Assembly (NCBI RefSeq): GCF_000703165.1
Contig: NZ_JNLQ01000002.1
Coordinates: 806,001 to 870,000 of the forward strand
Source of the DNA: Butyrivibrio sp. AE3004
GTDB taxonomy: Bacteria; Bacillota; Clostridia; Lachnospirales; Lachnospiraceae
Length of the DNA stretch: 64,000 nt
Direction: 5' to 3'
Position 1 is the stretch's first letter, and each line of letters opens with the position of its first letter. Shown one piece after another: positions 44,113 to 53,876 of the stretch. The translations under genes were made by a program, and so were the position numbers. Below the pieces are notes generated by a model. It was not told where the DNA came from. It worked only from the letters and a program-made list of their open reading frames with translations, and ran no database searches.

Positions 44113-45108
44113 TTACTGATATTTACTTACATTGGATTTATCTACCGGCTCAAAATCAACCCAGATATATTTATGATCCTTGGTTGTTCCTTCGACATCC
44201 TTTAATGTTCCGCCGCTTCCGAGGATCTTGGCTGCTTCGACAGCCTTTGCTGCCTGGCCTTCAGCACTCTGAAGTACCGTAAATGCCATTTCACCTGCTG
44301 CGATTGATGCACAGCCGTCAGCAGTAGCATCCACGCCGCAAACCGGAATGTTGGAATAATCAAGACCAAATTCCTTAAGCGCTTCAACGGCTCCGAGAGC
44401 CATTGTGTCGTTATTGCAGAAGATTGCATCCACAGTCTGTCCCGTTTTCATGAAAACCGAAAATCTTTCGGCAGCTTCCTGGTCTGACCAGTTTGCATAG
44501 TCAACGAAAACATAATTGGCATTTACACCGTTTTCCTTCAGTGTCTTTTTTACACCTGCAGTTCTGTTTATTGTTGCGGAATGACCTTTCTCACCTTCAA
44601 AGATGATAACATTCATTGCACCTTTTCCGAGTTTTTTGATGACATATTCTGCCTGATACTGACCTGCCTGGCGCTCATAGGAACCTACGTAAATGTACTT
44701 GTCTGCTGTAAGATGCTCGTCAGCCGGCTGGTTGTTAACATAAATGATAGGAATATCATTGGATGCCACATTCAGCTGTAGTGCTGTCGAATTATCGGAG
44801 GGACGGCAGATTATCGCACTGTAGCCCTTTGACTTTGCACTTGTGATAAGGTCAACCTCAGTTTCGAGGTCGCCACCTGTTTCCACCATATCGAGCGATA
44901 CACCCTGGGCGCTTGCCTGGGATACGATGTTATCAGAAAGATTTTTTCTGAAGGTATCATCGACATCCGTAATAATCCAGAGGATTTTTCCACCGCTTCC
45001 TCCGGAAGACGAAGAGGAGGCTCCCTTACCACATCCTGAAAGAGTACCTATGGTCAGCATGCACACCGCAGCAATGCTTATGATTTTTGAAAAGATATTT
45101 TTCTTCAC
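44113..45108 (-). CDS. Sugar-type substrate-binding lipoprotein (Peripla_BP_4)
   Basis: 331 residues. Lipoprotein signal with lipobox TLSGC (Cys near 26) and a Ser/Gly linker. The mature protein is a type I periplasmic-binding fold like RbsB/MglB: ILWIITDVDDTFRKNLSDNI, GYSAIICRPSDNS, IPIIYVNN, FEGEKGHSATINRTAG, AIFCNNDTMALGAVEAL, PVCGVDAT. It starts 15 bases after the chemoreceptor gene and no permease or ATPase gene is near, so its role is probably sensing rather than transport. Sugar not determined. Confidence 0.88.
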   Translation of the reverse strand: MKKNIFSKIISIAAVCMLTIGTLSGCGKGASSSSSGGSGGKILWIITDVDDTFRKNLSDNIVSQASAQGVSLDMVETGGDLETEVDLITSAKSKGYSAIICRPSDNSTALQLNVASNDIPIIYVNNQPADEHLTADKYIYVGSYERQAGQYQAEYVIKKLGKGAMNVIIFEGEKGHSATINRTAGVKKTLKENGVNANYVFVDYANWSDQEAAERFSVFMKTGQTVDAIFCNNDTMALGAVEALKEFGLDYSNIPVCGVDATADGCASIAAGEMAFTVLQSAEGQAAKAVEAAKILGSGGTLKDVEGTTKDHKYIWVDFEPVDKSNVSKYQ

Positions 45109-45123
45109 GATAAGACCTCCCTC

Positions 45124-47121
45124 TTAAATCTTAAACTGTTGAACATGAGAAGAAAGCGTGTCGGATGTGCTTGCAAGTTCGTGAGAATTGTTTGCCACAT
45201 CTTCACTGTGTCTGGAAATGTTCTTCGCCTGTTCAACCATATTTTGTGAGGTTGCCAGTATCTCATCAGCGCTGGCTGCCTGTTCTTCGGAGATAGCAGC
45301 GACATTGGTTGCTACATCATCAACTTTCTGAACATCTCGTATCATTTCTTTAATGCAATCATTGGATGCCTGAATATTATTAAATATTTGATCAAAAGTA
45401 TCAACTGCTACACGGATAAGTTCACTGTTTCTTTCTATACTTTCGGCACTTGCGTTTGCCTGTCCGACAGCTTCATCGATAAGTCTGTGAACATCAGATA
45501 TAAGATTTGAAATGTTGGTTGCACTTTCCGAACTGGTCTGTGCAAGCTTTCCAATCTGTGTAGCGACTACAGCAAAGCCTTTACCGGCTTCGCCTGCACG
45601 GGCTGCCTCGATGGAAGCGTTAAGGGACAGGAGATTGGTTTCTTCCGCAATCTCTGCGATCATGCTTACAATATTTGTGATTTCTTCAGAAGCAGTTCCG
45701 ACTTCGTTGATGGAATCAACAAGCTTGCTGTTTGCAGCCTGTATGCCTTCCATTGCATGTGACAGTTTTTCCATATCTTCGCGGCCCTTTTGGGAAATCT
45801 TAACGGTTTCCTTCATGGACTCATCAGCTCTTTCGGAGTTTTCTCTGGTGTCTGCTACTACTGTGGCAAGTGTGGTTGCGTTTTCTGCTATATCGCCTAC
45901 GGCTACAGCCAGCTGGTCAACAGTATCATTTAACTGCTGCATGGCTTCAGCCTGAGACTGGGAAGCATCATACATATTCTTTGATACGGTATCACTGGTC
46001 TCGGATTCCTGTTTGAGCTTTTCGGATTCTTCGCTGATACTTGAAAGCATATGACGCATGCTTTCAACAAATTCGGCTATCTTTCCGCTCATTACTCCGA
46101 TTTCGTCGTTGCTTTCGGATTCAACGTTAATAGTAAAGTCACCTTCACTCATGGAATGGATGCTCTTTGTGATTCCTGCTAGAGGTGCGATTACTCTGCT
46201 TACTACATAGAGTATAAGGAGAATGATAATTATAACCGCAATAACACCTGTGATAAGGAGATAGTTGGCAAGCTCCTGAACGCTGGAAAGGATAATGTCC
46301 TGTGCTATGTAGGAAACCAGTATCCAGTCAGTTCCTTCTATTTGCTTAAAAGCTACTACGTAAGTACCGATTTCCTTTGTGTCATAATCTTCGTTTGCTA
46401 TGGACTCGGCAACACCGCTAAGAAGCTTACTACTGTTGTCTGCAGAAAGCGTGGTTGATACAAGAGATTTGTCTCTGTGTGCAAGTATTGTATTATCGTT
46501 AGTGTCAACAAGGAAGGAACTTGCCTTATCCATTTTTACACCGGAGTTAACGATGATACTGATTTTATCAAGTGTAACATCTGCCGAAAGAACCTTTATG
46601 GTATCATCGCCATAGTTAACAATTCCGGAAGCGCTTATAACGTTTTCGCCTTCGGCATTTTTATAAGCAGTACCATACTGCATGTTTACTCTTGTAATAC
46701 CCTGTTTATACCACTCTGAGGAAGTGGGATCAGCCTCTTCAAGAATGGAATTTGTGGACTTTATGAACTCACCTGAAGCGGTTCCGATATAGAGTCCTTC
46801 CGGTGAATTCTTATTAAATCCATAGTAAGAGTCAAGAATAGTTTGAAGGTCGGAATCATTTGGATTTAGACCTTCTATGGTCTGTTTTGCGGTTGTGAAA
46901 AATTGCAGATTTTCATCCAGCCAGGATACGATATTATCCGCCTGATTGGAAATGGATGAGTTCAGATTGGCTGTTGCCAGTTCACTCATACGCTTTTTTG
47001 ACAGCGTGGATGCGATAAAGACAAGAACCACAATAGTAATGACCACAATGGGCACAATGAAGATAAGAAGTCTGTTCCTTATCTTCCCGGTTCTTTTGAT
47101 CTTTACGGGTGCTTCACTCAT
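45124..47121 (-). CDS. Methyl-accepting chemotaxis protein with dCache sensor
   Basis: 665 residues. Membrane segments about 17-40 and 285-310 bracket an extracellular double-Cache domain (about 42-280, with YGTAYKNAEGENVISASG). HAMP about 310-365, then the long coiled-coil signalling domain with hairpin EETNLLSLNASIEAARAGEAGKG-like core near 545-560. RBS AAGGAGG on the minus strand. First gene of a two-gene unit with the binding lipoprotein, which may present ligand to the Cache domain. Confidence 0.93.
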   Translation of the reverse strand: MSEAPVKIKRTGKIRNRLLIFIVPIVVITIVVLVFIASTLSKKRMSELATANLNSSISNQADNIVSWLDENLQFFTTAKQTIEGLNPNDSDLQTILDSYYGFNKNSPEGLYIGTASGEFIKSTNSILEEADPTSSEWYKQGITRVNMQYGTAYKNAEGENVISASGIVNYGDDTIKVLSADVTLDKISIIVNSGVKMDKASSFLVDTNDNTILAHRDKSLVSTTLSADNSSKLLSGVAESIANEDYDTKEIGTYVVAFKQIEGTDWILVSYIAQDIILSSVQELANYLLITGVIAVIIIILLILYVVSRVIAPLAGITKSIHSMSEGDFTINVESESNDEIGVMSGKIAEFVESMRHMLSSISEESEKLKQESETSDTVSKNMYDASQSQAEAMQQLNDTVDQLAVAVGDIAENATTLATVVADTRENSERADESMKETVKISQKGREDMEKLSHAMEGIQAANSKLVDSINEVGTASEEITNIVSMIAEIAEETNLLSLNASIEAARAGEAGKGFAVVATQIGKLAQTSSESATNISNLISDVHRLIDEAVGQANASAESIERNSELIRVAVDTFDQIFNNIQASNDCIKEMIRDVQKVDDVATNVAAISEEQAASADEILATSQNMVEQAKNISRHSEDVANNSHELASTSDTLSSHVQQFKI

Positions 47122-47269
47122 AAGTAGCCTCCTTATTGCAAAGGAAAAAGAAATTGTTGATATGATATCATATTAAACGTAGCACAGTTACTCATAAAAA
47201 TCTGTATTCATATCCTTAAATTTGCATAAATAATTACGAAAAAAAGCACAAACTACAAGCGATTTCAAA

Positions 47270-47298
47270 TTGCATGTTTGGCGGTGTGACAGTATACT
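47270..47298 (+). promoter_or_regulatory. Promoter of three-gene unit
   Basis: TTGCAT, 17-base spacer, TATACT; 57 bases before the start codon at 47356. Confidence 0.65.
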
Positions 47299-47355
47299 TG
47301 TAATAGTAGGTAATTATCGGTGTTGTATGAACTGATCTAAGGAGGATTCTTTCAG

Positions 47356-47769
47356 ATGGAAAACGAAGAGCTTCTAAAAAAAATAGCTGAAAATTCAGAG
47401 AAAAGCCTTAAGTTTCACAGAATAAGTGCGCTTTGTCTGATCGGAATATTTTGTGTTGTACTGATAAGTGCGATAAATATTGTTCCAAAAGCACAGACTA
47501 CAATCAATGAGATATATCTTGCTGCTCAAAGCAGCCGTGAAATGGTGTCTGATGCTCAGAAGACTATGGAAAAGGTAAATGAGATGACAGCATCGCTTAC
47601 AGATACAAGCGATAAGATGAATGAACTTCTTGTTGAGAATTCAGGCACGATTACCGAATCTCTCGATAAGATGTCTAAAGTAGATTTTGACGGTTTGAAT
47701 GCGGCAATTCAGGATCTGCAGGATGCTGTCGGACCGTTTGCAAAGTTCATGAAATCATTCGGAAGATAA
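47356..47769 (+). CDS. Membrane-anchored coiled-coil protein of unknown function
   Basis: 137 residues. A charged N-terminus, one membrane segment (about 25-44) and a coiled coil (about 50-110) with heptad-like hydrophobics (TMEKVNEMTASLTDTSDKMNE). The C-terminal DLQDAVGPFAKFMKSFGR resembles the tail of DUF948-like proteins. RBS AAGGAGG. First of three small genes that are probably co-transcribed. Confidence 0.65.
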   Translation: MENEELLKKIAENSEKSLKFHRISALCLIGIFCVVLISAINIVPKAQTTINEIYLAAQSSREMVSDAQKTMEKVNEMTASLTDTSDKMNELLVENSGTITESLDKMSKVDFDGLNAAIQDLQDAVGPFAKFMKSFGR

Positions 47770-47833
47770 TATAGCTTATTGATGATTGTGGACCGGGTAA
47801 GATAAAAATTTCGTATATAGGAGGATGGGAAAA

Positions 47834-48346
47834 ATGGCAGGAAAAAAGACAACAGACAAGATAATCGATATCGCTAAGAATGTAAGTGAGGCTGCAAAGC
47901 CCTATGTTGAGAAGGCAGAGCCTTACTTTGAAATGGCTAAAGAGAAGGCAGAGCCTGTTATCGATGAGGTGATGGAAAAGAGCGGCCCTGTTATAAAGGA
48001 TGTTATGGAAAAAGCAGAGCCTGTTATAAAGGAAGTTAAAAAGAGAACAGAGCCCGCAACCAAGGTCATAAAGGAACAGGGCGAGAAGGCAGCGGATGCT
48101 GTTAAACAGGCTACCAAAGATATCACAGAGACAAACGCAAGAAAAAATACAAAGACAGAATTTTTCATTCAGTACAAGGACTATGAGGTTCGTACTACTG
48201 ATATTGCAGAGACTATCCGTGAAAAATATGTGGCTGAGGGCCATAAGGTTTCAGATATAAAGGAACTTCAGATTTACTTAAAGCCCGAAGAGAATACAGC
48301 ATATTATGTTGTTAACCACACGGACACAGGAAAATTTACTTATTAA
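47834..48346 (+). CDS. DUF6465 protein with 11-residue amphipathic repeats
   Basis: 170 residues from ATG 47834 (MAGKKTT); the ATG at 47825 overlaps the AGGAGG site. Residues about 25-105 are seven tandem undecapeptides of the type EKAEPVIDEVM, EKSGPVIKDVM, EKAEPVIKEVK, expected to form a long amphipathic helix. The C-terminal ~60 residues (FFIQYKDYEVRTTDIAETI...LQIYLKPEENTAYYVVN) match DUF6465, a domain seen in Lachnospiraceae. Cytoplasmic; function unknown. Confidence 0.78.
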   Translation: MAGKKTTDKIIDIAKNVSEAAKPYVEKAEPYFEMAKEKAEPVIDEVMEKSGPVIKDVMEKAEPVIKEVKKRTEPATKVIKEQGEKAADAVKQATKDITETNARKNTKTEFFIQYKDYEVRTTDIAETIREKYVAEGHKVSDIKELQIYLKPEENTAYYVVNHTDTGKFTY

Positions 48347-48364
48347 ACCGGAGACCTGCATTAG

Positions 48365-48667
48365 ATGGCAATTGAGAAAAATGTATTTTTTAACCTGAGA
48401 CATTATGAATACGGAGAGGCTTTTTTCGGGAGCTATAAAGGAATGCGCTACAGGCTTGCGAGAGAACCTCTTGAGAATGTATTTTTTACACCTGTGGATC
48501 AAAGAGATCCCGATGCCAGACTTATGGCAACTGTATGGCCTGAGCCTTACAGCTATTTTGACACTGAGGACGAAAAGAAAATATCAGAAAAATTTGAGAT
48601 TACAGAAGAGGGCTTCGAGCAGGCTGTCGCTTGGATTAATGCGCAGTACGAGTCCGGAAACTGGTAA
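48365..48667 (+). CDS. Conserved hypothetical protein, about 100 residues
   Basis: Begins 18 bases after the DUF6465 gene. Soluble, mixed alpha/beta; notable motifs FFGSYKGMRYRLARE near 20-34 and TVWPEPYSYFDT near 55-66, ending in a helix (EEGFEQAVAWINAQYESGNW). I recall similar small proteins across Lachnospiraceae but no function. RBS GGAG. Confidence 0.65.
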   Translation: MAIEKNVFFNLRHYEYGEAFFGSYKGMRYRLAREPLENVFFTPVDQRDPDARLMATVWPEPYSYFDTEDEKKISEKFEITEEGFEQAVAWINAQYESGNW

Positions 48668-48780
48668 CTATACGGCTGTTGCGTCATGCGACAGCTGTTT
48701 TTCGTATTATAAAAAAATATAGGAATAAAAAAAGGAAATCGGGAGAGACCGCAGAATATAAATAGAGTGAGGAGTTTTCT

Positions 48781-49785
48781 ATGAAAATACGGGAGAGCCT
48801 TGAAAACAGAGAGAGACTTAACTACAGTCCATACGCAACGCTTAGTATGAACTCCAGAGGAAGAGAAAAAGAGGAGGAACCCTGCGACATCAGACCCTGC
48901 TTTCAGCGGGATAGGGACAGGATTCTGTATTCGAAGTCTTTTAGAAGACTGAAGGATAAAACTCAGGTTTTTCTTACTCCGGACGGTGATCATTACAGAA
49001 CGAGAATGACGCATACTCTTGAGGTTGCCCAGAATGCGAGGACCATTGCCAGGGCGCTTAAGCTTAACGAAGATCTGGCGGAAGCAATAGCCTTTGGTCA
49101 CGATCTTGGGCATACACCCTTTGGACATGCGGGAGAGCGTGCGCTTAACGCTATTTGCCCTTATGGTTTTAGGCATAACGAGCAGAGCCTTAGAACTGTA
49201 GAGTTTCTTGAGAAGGATGGAAGAGGACTCAATCTTACATTTGAAGTAAGAGACGGTATCCTTAATCATGAAATAGAGCTTACCCCTATGACCCTTGAGG
49301 GGAAAGTAGTAAGACTTTCCGATAAAATCGCCTACATTCATCATGATATGGATGATGCTATCAGAGGCGGAATTCTCAAAGAATCCGATGTTCCAGGCAG
49401 CATTACGAAAGTGATCGGACATACTAACGGTGAGTGGCTTGACACCTTTATTCACGACATAGTCGAGACCAGCAGCGGACATAATGACATAATAATGTCA
49501 GAGGAGGTCAACGATGCGCTTTTTGCCCTTAGGAAATTCATGTTTGAGAATGTCTACACCAATCCGGTAGCCAAGAGTCAGGAGGGAAAAGCAGAGAATC
49601 TTGTCCAGATACTTTATCAGTACTATATGGATCATGAGAACCTTTTACCCGAGTATTTGAAAAGGCTAATGGATTCACAGCCCAAGGAGAGGCTGGTGTG
49701 CGATTTTATCAGTTCCATGACAGACAGATTTGCCATCGCAAGATTTCATGAATATTTCGTGCCGAAGAGCTGGGATGTTCTGTAA
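48781..49785 (+). CDS. dgt: Deoxyguanosinetriphosphate triphosphohydrolase-like protein
   Basis: 334 residues, HD-domain dNTPase that removes triphosphate from dGTP or other dNTPs. Seen: YSKSFRRLKDKTQVF near 43-57, RTRMTHTLEV with the HD metal ligand His, AFGHDLGHTPFGHAGE near 104-119 and KIAYIHHDMDDAI. It heads the dgt-dnaG-rpoD block conserved in many Clostridia. RBS GTGAGGAG before ATG 48781. Confidence 0.93.
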   Translation: MKIRESLENRERLNYSPYATLSMNSRGREKEEEPCDIRPCFQRDRDRILYSKSFRRLKDKTQVFLTPDGDHYRTRMTHTLEVAQNARTIARALKLNEDLAEAIAFGHDLGHTPFGHAGERALNAICPYGFRHNEQSLRTVEFLEKDGRGLNLTFEVRDGILNHEIELTPMTLEGKVVRLSDKIAYIHHDMDDAIRGGILKESDVPGSITKVIGHTNGEWLDTFIHDIVETSSGHNDIIMSEEVNDALFALRKFMFENVYTNPVAKSQEGKAENLVQILYQYYMDHENLLPEYLKRLMDSQPKERLVCDFISSMTDRFAIARFHEYFVPKSWDVL

Positions 49786-49825
49786 AAAAGATGGCTGTAA
49801 GATAGCGACAATACGGGAATGAGAA

Positions 49826-51604
49826 ATGAGATATTCGGATGAACTGATCGAAGAGGTCAGATCCCGCAATGACATCGTAGACGTGATAGGACAGTATGTG
49901 AGCCTTAAGCGTACCGGTGCAAACTATGTGGGACTTTGCCCTTTTCATAATGAAAAGTCGCCCTCATTTAGTGTATCGCCGTCGAAGCAGATGTTTTACT
50001 GCTTTGGCTGCAGAGTGGGGGGCAACGTCTTTTCCTTTTTAATGAAATATGACAATTTAACATTCGGTGAGGCTATGAAAACCCTGGCTGACAGGGCGGG
50101 AGTCAAGCTTCCGGAGGAGGATGAATCTCCTCAGGCAAAAATGATGCGGGATAAGCGGCAGACCATGCTTGAGATAAATAAGGAAGCCGCAAAATATTAT
50201 GTATATCAGCTTAAAACTCCGGCAGGAGCAAAGGGACTTCAATACTTTAAGGACAGAGCACTGTCGGATGAGACAATAAGAAAATTCGGACTGGGGTATT
50301 CTAATGTTACAAGTGATGATCTTGTTAAGTATTTAAGGAGCAAGGGATACAGCGATGCCATGATCATTGAGGCAGGTCTTGCATCCTTTGATGAAAAATA
50401 CGGTACGCATGATAAGTTCTGGAACAGAGTAATGTTTCCGATACTTGATGCGAACTCCAAGGTCATAGGCTTTGGCGGCAGAGTCATGGGGGATGGAAAA
50501 CCCAAGTATCTTAATTCTCCGGAGACAATGGTTTTTGATAAGAGCAGGAACCTGTTTGGTTTAAACTATGCCAAGAATGCCAGAGCAGGTTACATCATAA
50601 TCTGTGAGGGCTACATGGATGTAATAGCGATGCATCAGGCAGGCTTCGGAATGGCTGTAGCGTCACTGGGAACAGCTTTTACTTCTCAGCAGGCGAACCT
50701 TTTAAAGAGATACACAGATCTTGTTATTTTGTCCTATGACAGTGACGGAGCCGGAACAAGCGCCGCACTAAGAGGCATTGAGATACTTAAAGAGGCAGGA
50801 CTTAAAGGGAAAGTACTAAACCTAAAGCCCTATAAAGACCCCGACGAGTTTATTAAAAACGAGGGAAGGGAAGCCTTTGAGGACAGGATAAAGAAAGCTG
50901 AGAATCCCTTTTTCTTTGAGATAGCAGTAAAAGAAAAAGAATATGATATGAGCGATCCAGCCGAAAAAACCGAGTTTCACAGGTTTATAGGTAATAAGCT
51001 TTGTGAATTTACCGAGGCGGTTGAGCGTGAAAACTATCTTGAAGCAGTTGCACAGAGATACATGATAAGCGCGGATGATCTGCATAAGCTTGTTGCAAAT
51101 ATCGCAGCAGGCGGAGGTATTGTAAAAAAACAGGTAAGACCAAAATCGGGAAAGCCTGTAGAAAAAATCAAGGAGAGTCCTCAAAGAAAACCGCAGAGAC
51201 TACTTATAACCTGGCTTGCTGATGAACCCGGAGTTTTCTCCTCGGTAAAGAAGTGGGTGGGACCCGATGATTTTACGGATGACATGTACCGCGGTATAGC
51301 GAGTGAAATGTGGAATGGACTTTCCGATGGCAGTTTTGATCCTGCCAAAGTGATGAATCATTTTACTGATGAAGAGGAACAAAGAGAAGTAGCAGAGCTT
51401 TTCAACACTAACCTTGTTAAGGTGGAGACAAAAGATGAACGTGAAAAGGCTATGCATGACATTCTCTATGACATAAAAAAAGCAGGATATGAGAAGAAGC
51501 TTTCGGAAATGCCTCAGGATGCACCTGAGAGGTGGAATTTCACCTTAGAGGGAAAGCGTACACTTGAGGAACTGTCGAGAGCGAAAATTATTTTGGATGC
51601 ATGA
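49826..51604 (+). CDS. dnaG: DNA primase
   Basis: 592 residues. Makes RNA primers for replication. N-terminal zinc ribbon CPFHNEKSPSF...CFGC (about 38-62); primase core about 125-245; TOPRIM domain with ICEGYMDVIAM near 255 and YDSDGAG near 304; C-terminal DnaB-binding helicase-interaction domain from about 445. Start ATG 49826 has a weak upstream GGGAATGAG. Lies 40 bases after dgt and 28 before rpoD, the classical macromolecular synthesis order. Confidence 0.95.
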   Translation: MRYSDELIEEVRSRNDIVDVIGQYVSLKRTGANYVGLCPFHNEKSPSFSVSPSKQMFYCFGCRVGGNVFSFLMKYDNLTFGEAMKTLADRAGVKLPEEDESPQAKMMRDKRQTMLEINKEAAKYYVYQLKTPAGAKGLQYFKDRALSDETIRKFGLGYSNVTSDDLVKYLRSKGYSDAMIIEAGLASFDEKYGTHDKFWNRVMFPILDANSKVIGFGGRVMGDGKPKYLNSPETMVFDKSRNLFGLNYAKNARAGYIIICEGYMDVIAMHQAGFGMAVASLGTAFTSQQANLLKRYTDLVILSYDSDGAGTSAALRGIEILKEAGLKGKVLNLKPYKDPDEFIKNEGREAFEDRIKKAENPFFFEIAVKEKEYDMSDPAEKTEFHRFIGNKLCEFTEAVERENYLEAVAQRYMISADDLHKLVANIAAGGGIVKKQVRPKSGKPVEKIKESPQRKPQRLLITWLADEPGVFSSVKKWVGPDDFTDDMYRGIASEMWNGLSDGSFDPAKVMNHFTDEEEQREVAELFNTNLVKVETKDEREKAMHDILYDIKKAGYEKKLSEMPQDAPERWNFTLEGKRTLEELSRAKIILDA

Positions 51605-51632
51605 GATATATTGAAAGGAAGGAAGAAATAAA

Positions 51633-53105
51633 GTGGCAGAGAAAAAGACAACAGGCAAGGCACTGGACAAAGATGCAGTAAAGAAGCCCGCAGCTAAGAA
51701 GGAAGAAAAAAAGACAACGGCAAAGACTGCAAAGAAAGAGGGGGAAGCTGCAAAGAAGACTATCATAAAGACAGTTGAAAAGAAATCCTCCGCAAAGAAG
51801 GAAGAAAAGGCAAAGAAGGCTGATACTGCAGCTAAGACACCTACTTCTTCATCAGATCTTGATGAGGAGACAAGAGAGAAGTTCCTTCAGAAGATAAGAG
51901 AACTCCTCGCTCTTGGCAAAAAGAAGCAGAATACTCTTGATTACAATGAGATCAGTGATTTCTTAAGAGACCTCAATCTTGATGAGGATAATCTTGATAA
52001 GGTTCTTGAACAGCTTGAGGCAGCAGGTATCGATATCATCAGAATGGAAGAGGATGTTGATGTTGATATTCCCGATGATGACGGTGTTGTTCTGGGTGAC
52101 GAGGATGAGGTTGATATGGAAAATATCGACCTGTCTGTTCCGGATGGAATAAGCATTGAGGATCCTGTCCGTATGTACCTTAAGGAAATCGGTAAGGTTC
52201 CGCTTCTTACAGCTGACCAGGAGATAAACCTTGCTCAGCAGATGGAAGACGGAATGATGGCTGAAAGAATCATGGAAGCCGGTGGAGCCGATAAGGTTGA
52301 TGTTAAGGAAGAGGAGCAGGATGCTTACGAGAGAGTTAAGGATCTCGATGAGAAGGAACTGAAGAACGTTTCCTTCATGGGTAATGAAGCTAAAAAGCGT
52401 CTGGCAGAAGCTAACCTTCGTCTTGTTGTAAGTATTGCTAAGAGATATGTGGGAAGAGGTATGCTTTTCCTTGACCTTATTCAGGAAGGTAACCTGGGTC
52501 TTATCAAGGCTGTTGAGAAATTTGATTTCCGTAAGGGCTTCAAGTTTTCAACCTATGCTACATGGTGGATCCGTCAGGCTATTACACGTGCGATTGCAGA
52601 CCAGGCAAGAACAATTCGTATTCCTGTTCATATGGTTGAGACAATCAACAAGCTCATCCGTATCAGCAGACAGTTGCTTCAGGAGCTTGGTCGTGAACCC
52701 ACTCCCGAAGAAATTGCAAAGGAGATGGGCATTCCTGTAGAGAGAGTAAGAGAAATCCTGAAGATTTCTCAGGAGCCTGTATCACTTGAGACACCTATAG
52801 GTGAAGAGGAAGATTCACATCTTGGTGATTTCATTCAGGATGATAACGTACCTGTACCTGCAGATGCTGCAGCATTCACATTATTAAAAGAACAGCTGGT
52901 TGAGGTTCTCGGAACTCTTACAGAGCGTGAACAGAAGGTTCTTCGCCTCCGTTTTGGTCTTGATGACGGAAGAGCCAGAACACTTGAAGAGGTTGGTAAG
53001 GAATTTAACGTAACACGTGAGCGTATAAGACAGATTGAGGCAAAAGCGCTTCGTAAGCTTCGCCATCCCAGCCGTAGCAGAAAACTTAAGGATTATCTGG
53101 ATTAA
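51633..53105 (+). CDS. rpoD: Primary sigma factor RpoD/SigA
   Basis: 490 residues from GTG 51633 after AAAGGAAGG. Lys/Ala-rich N-terminus (1-70), region 1.1 (about 80-155), [11 protein letters not shown] (region 1.2), region 2 with [18 protein letters not shown] and [13 protein letters not shown], region 3 and region 4 with the -35 recognition helix [20 protein letters not shown] at the C-terminus. The long basic tail before region 1.1 is typical of Lachnospiraceae. Followed at five bases by trmK. Confidence 0.97.
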   Translation: MAEKKTTGKALDKDAVKKPAAKKEEKKTTAKTAKKEGEAAKKTIIKTVEKKSSAKKEEKAKKADTAAKTPTSSSDLDEETREKFLQKIRELLALGKKKQNTLDYNEISDFLRDLNLDEDNLDKVLEQLEAAGIDIIRMEEDVDVDIPDDDGVVLGDEDEVDMENIDLSVPDGISIEDPVRMYLKEIGKVPLLTADQEINLAQQMEDGMMAERIMEAGGADKVDVKEEEQDAYERVKDLDEKELKNVSFMGNEAKKRLAEANLRLVVSIAKRYVGRGMLFLDLIQEGNLGLIKAVEKFDFRKGFKFSTYATWWIRQAITRAIADQARTIRIPVHMVETINKLIRISRQLLQELGREPTPEEIAKEMGIPVERVREILKISQEPVSLETPIGEEEDSHLGDFIQDDNVPVPADAAAFTLLKEQLVEVLGTLTEREQKVLRLRFGLDDGRARTLEEVGKEFNVTRERIRQIEAKALRKLRHPSRSRKLKDYLD

Positions 53106-53109
53106 AACT

Positions 53110-53862
53110 ATGAAGAATGTAATTTTATCAGATAGATTAAACGCAGTAGCAGGGCTCGTAAAGAGCTCTGACTGTGTATGTGATATCGGGACGGATCATG
53201 GATTCGTTCCGATTTATCTTATTAATTCAGGGGTATGTCATCATGCCCTTGCAATGGATATTAATGAAGGACCACTTGAGAGAGCAAGAGAACACATAAG
53301 GGAAAACGGGCTTGAGGATGTTATAGAAACAAGACTTTCGAACGGAATGGAGGAACTTCATCCCGGGGATGCTGATGCAGTAATATGCGCAGGTATGGGG
53401 GGACTCCTTATGAAAAGAATTCTTGAGGACGGAAATCCAAGAGAAAAAGGTATAAGGCAGATGGTACTACAGCCTCAGTCAGACCTTCGGCTTTTCCGAG
53501 AATTTTTGAGACGGGAAAAATATTATATTCTCGATGAAGCGGAAATATTTGAAGAGGGTAAGTATTATGTGGCTATTTTAGTTTCTCTGGACGAAAAGGA
53601 AGAAAATACTGCCTACAATAAAGTGGCAGCTGAACTAAAAAATAACTGTGATGAGGAAACAGCCATAAGGATCTGTGACAGATTTGGTCCTTGCCTTATA
53701 ATCAAAAGAGACGATACGCTTAAGAGATATCTTGAGCGTGAAAAGAGCATATGCGAGGGTATTTTATTAAAATTATCTGAAGATGAGCATGCCCAAAGAA
53801 GACATGATATTATAAGTAAAATGAACGATATTTCAACAGTTTTAGACCTCTATAATTTTTAG
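53110..53862 (+). CDS. trmK: tRNA (adenine-22-N1)-methyltransferase
   Basis: 250 residues from ATG 53110 (MKNVILSDRL). Methylates A22 of tRNA. SAM-binding motif CDIGTDHGFVPIYL near 25-38 and the TrmK signature CAGMGGLLMKRIL near 98-110, then LQPQSDLRLFREFL. Tight packing behind rpoD is common in Firmicutes. The longer frame starting at 53035 lies inside rpoD and is rejected. Confidence 0.92.
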   Translation: MKNVILSDRLNAVAGLVKSSDCVCDIGTDHGFVPIYLINSGVCHHALAMDINEGPLERAREHIRENGLEDVIETRLSNGMEELHPGDADAVICAGMGGLLMKRILEDGNPREKGIRQMVLQPQSDLRLFREFLRREKYYILDEAEIFEEGKYYVAILVSLDEKEENTAYNKVAAELKNNCDEETAIRICDRFGPCLIIKRDDTLKRYLEREKSICEGILLKLSEDEHAQRRHDIISKMNDISTVLDLYNF

Positions 53863-53876
53863 TAGGAGGATAAGAT

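Noticed and set aside
48553..49482. 309-residue minus-strand open frame
   Set aside because: Antisense to dgt, whose motifs are unmistakable; basic, low-quality composition.
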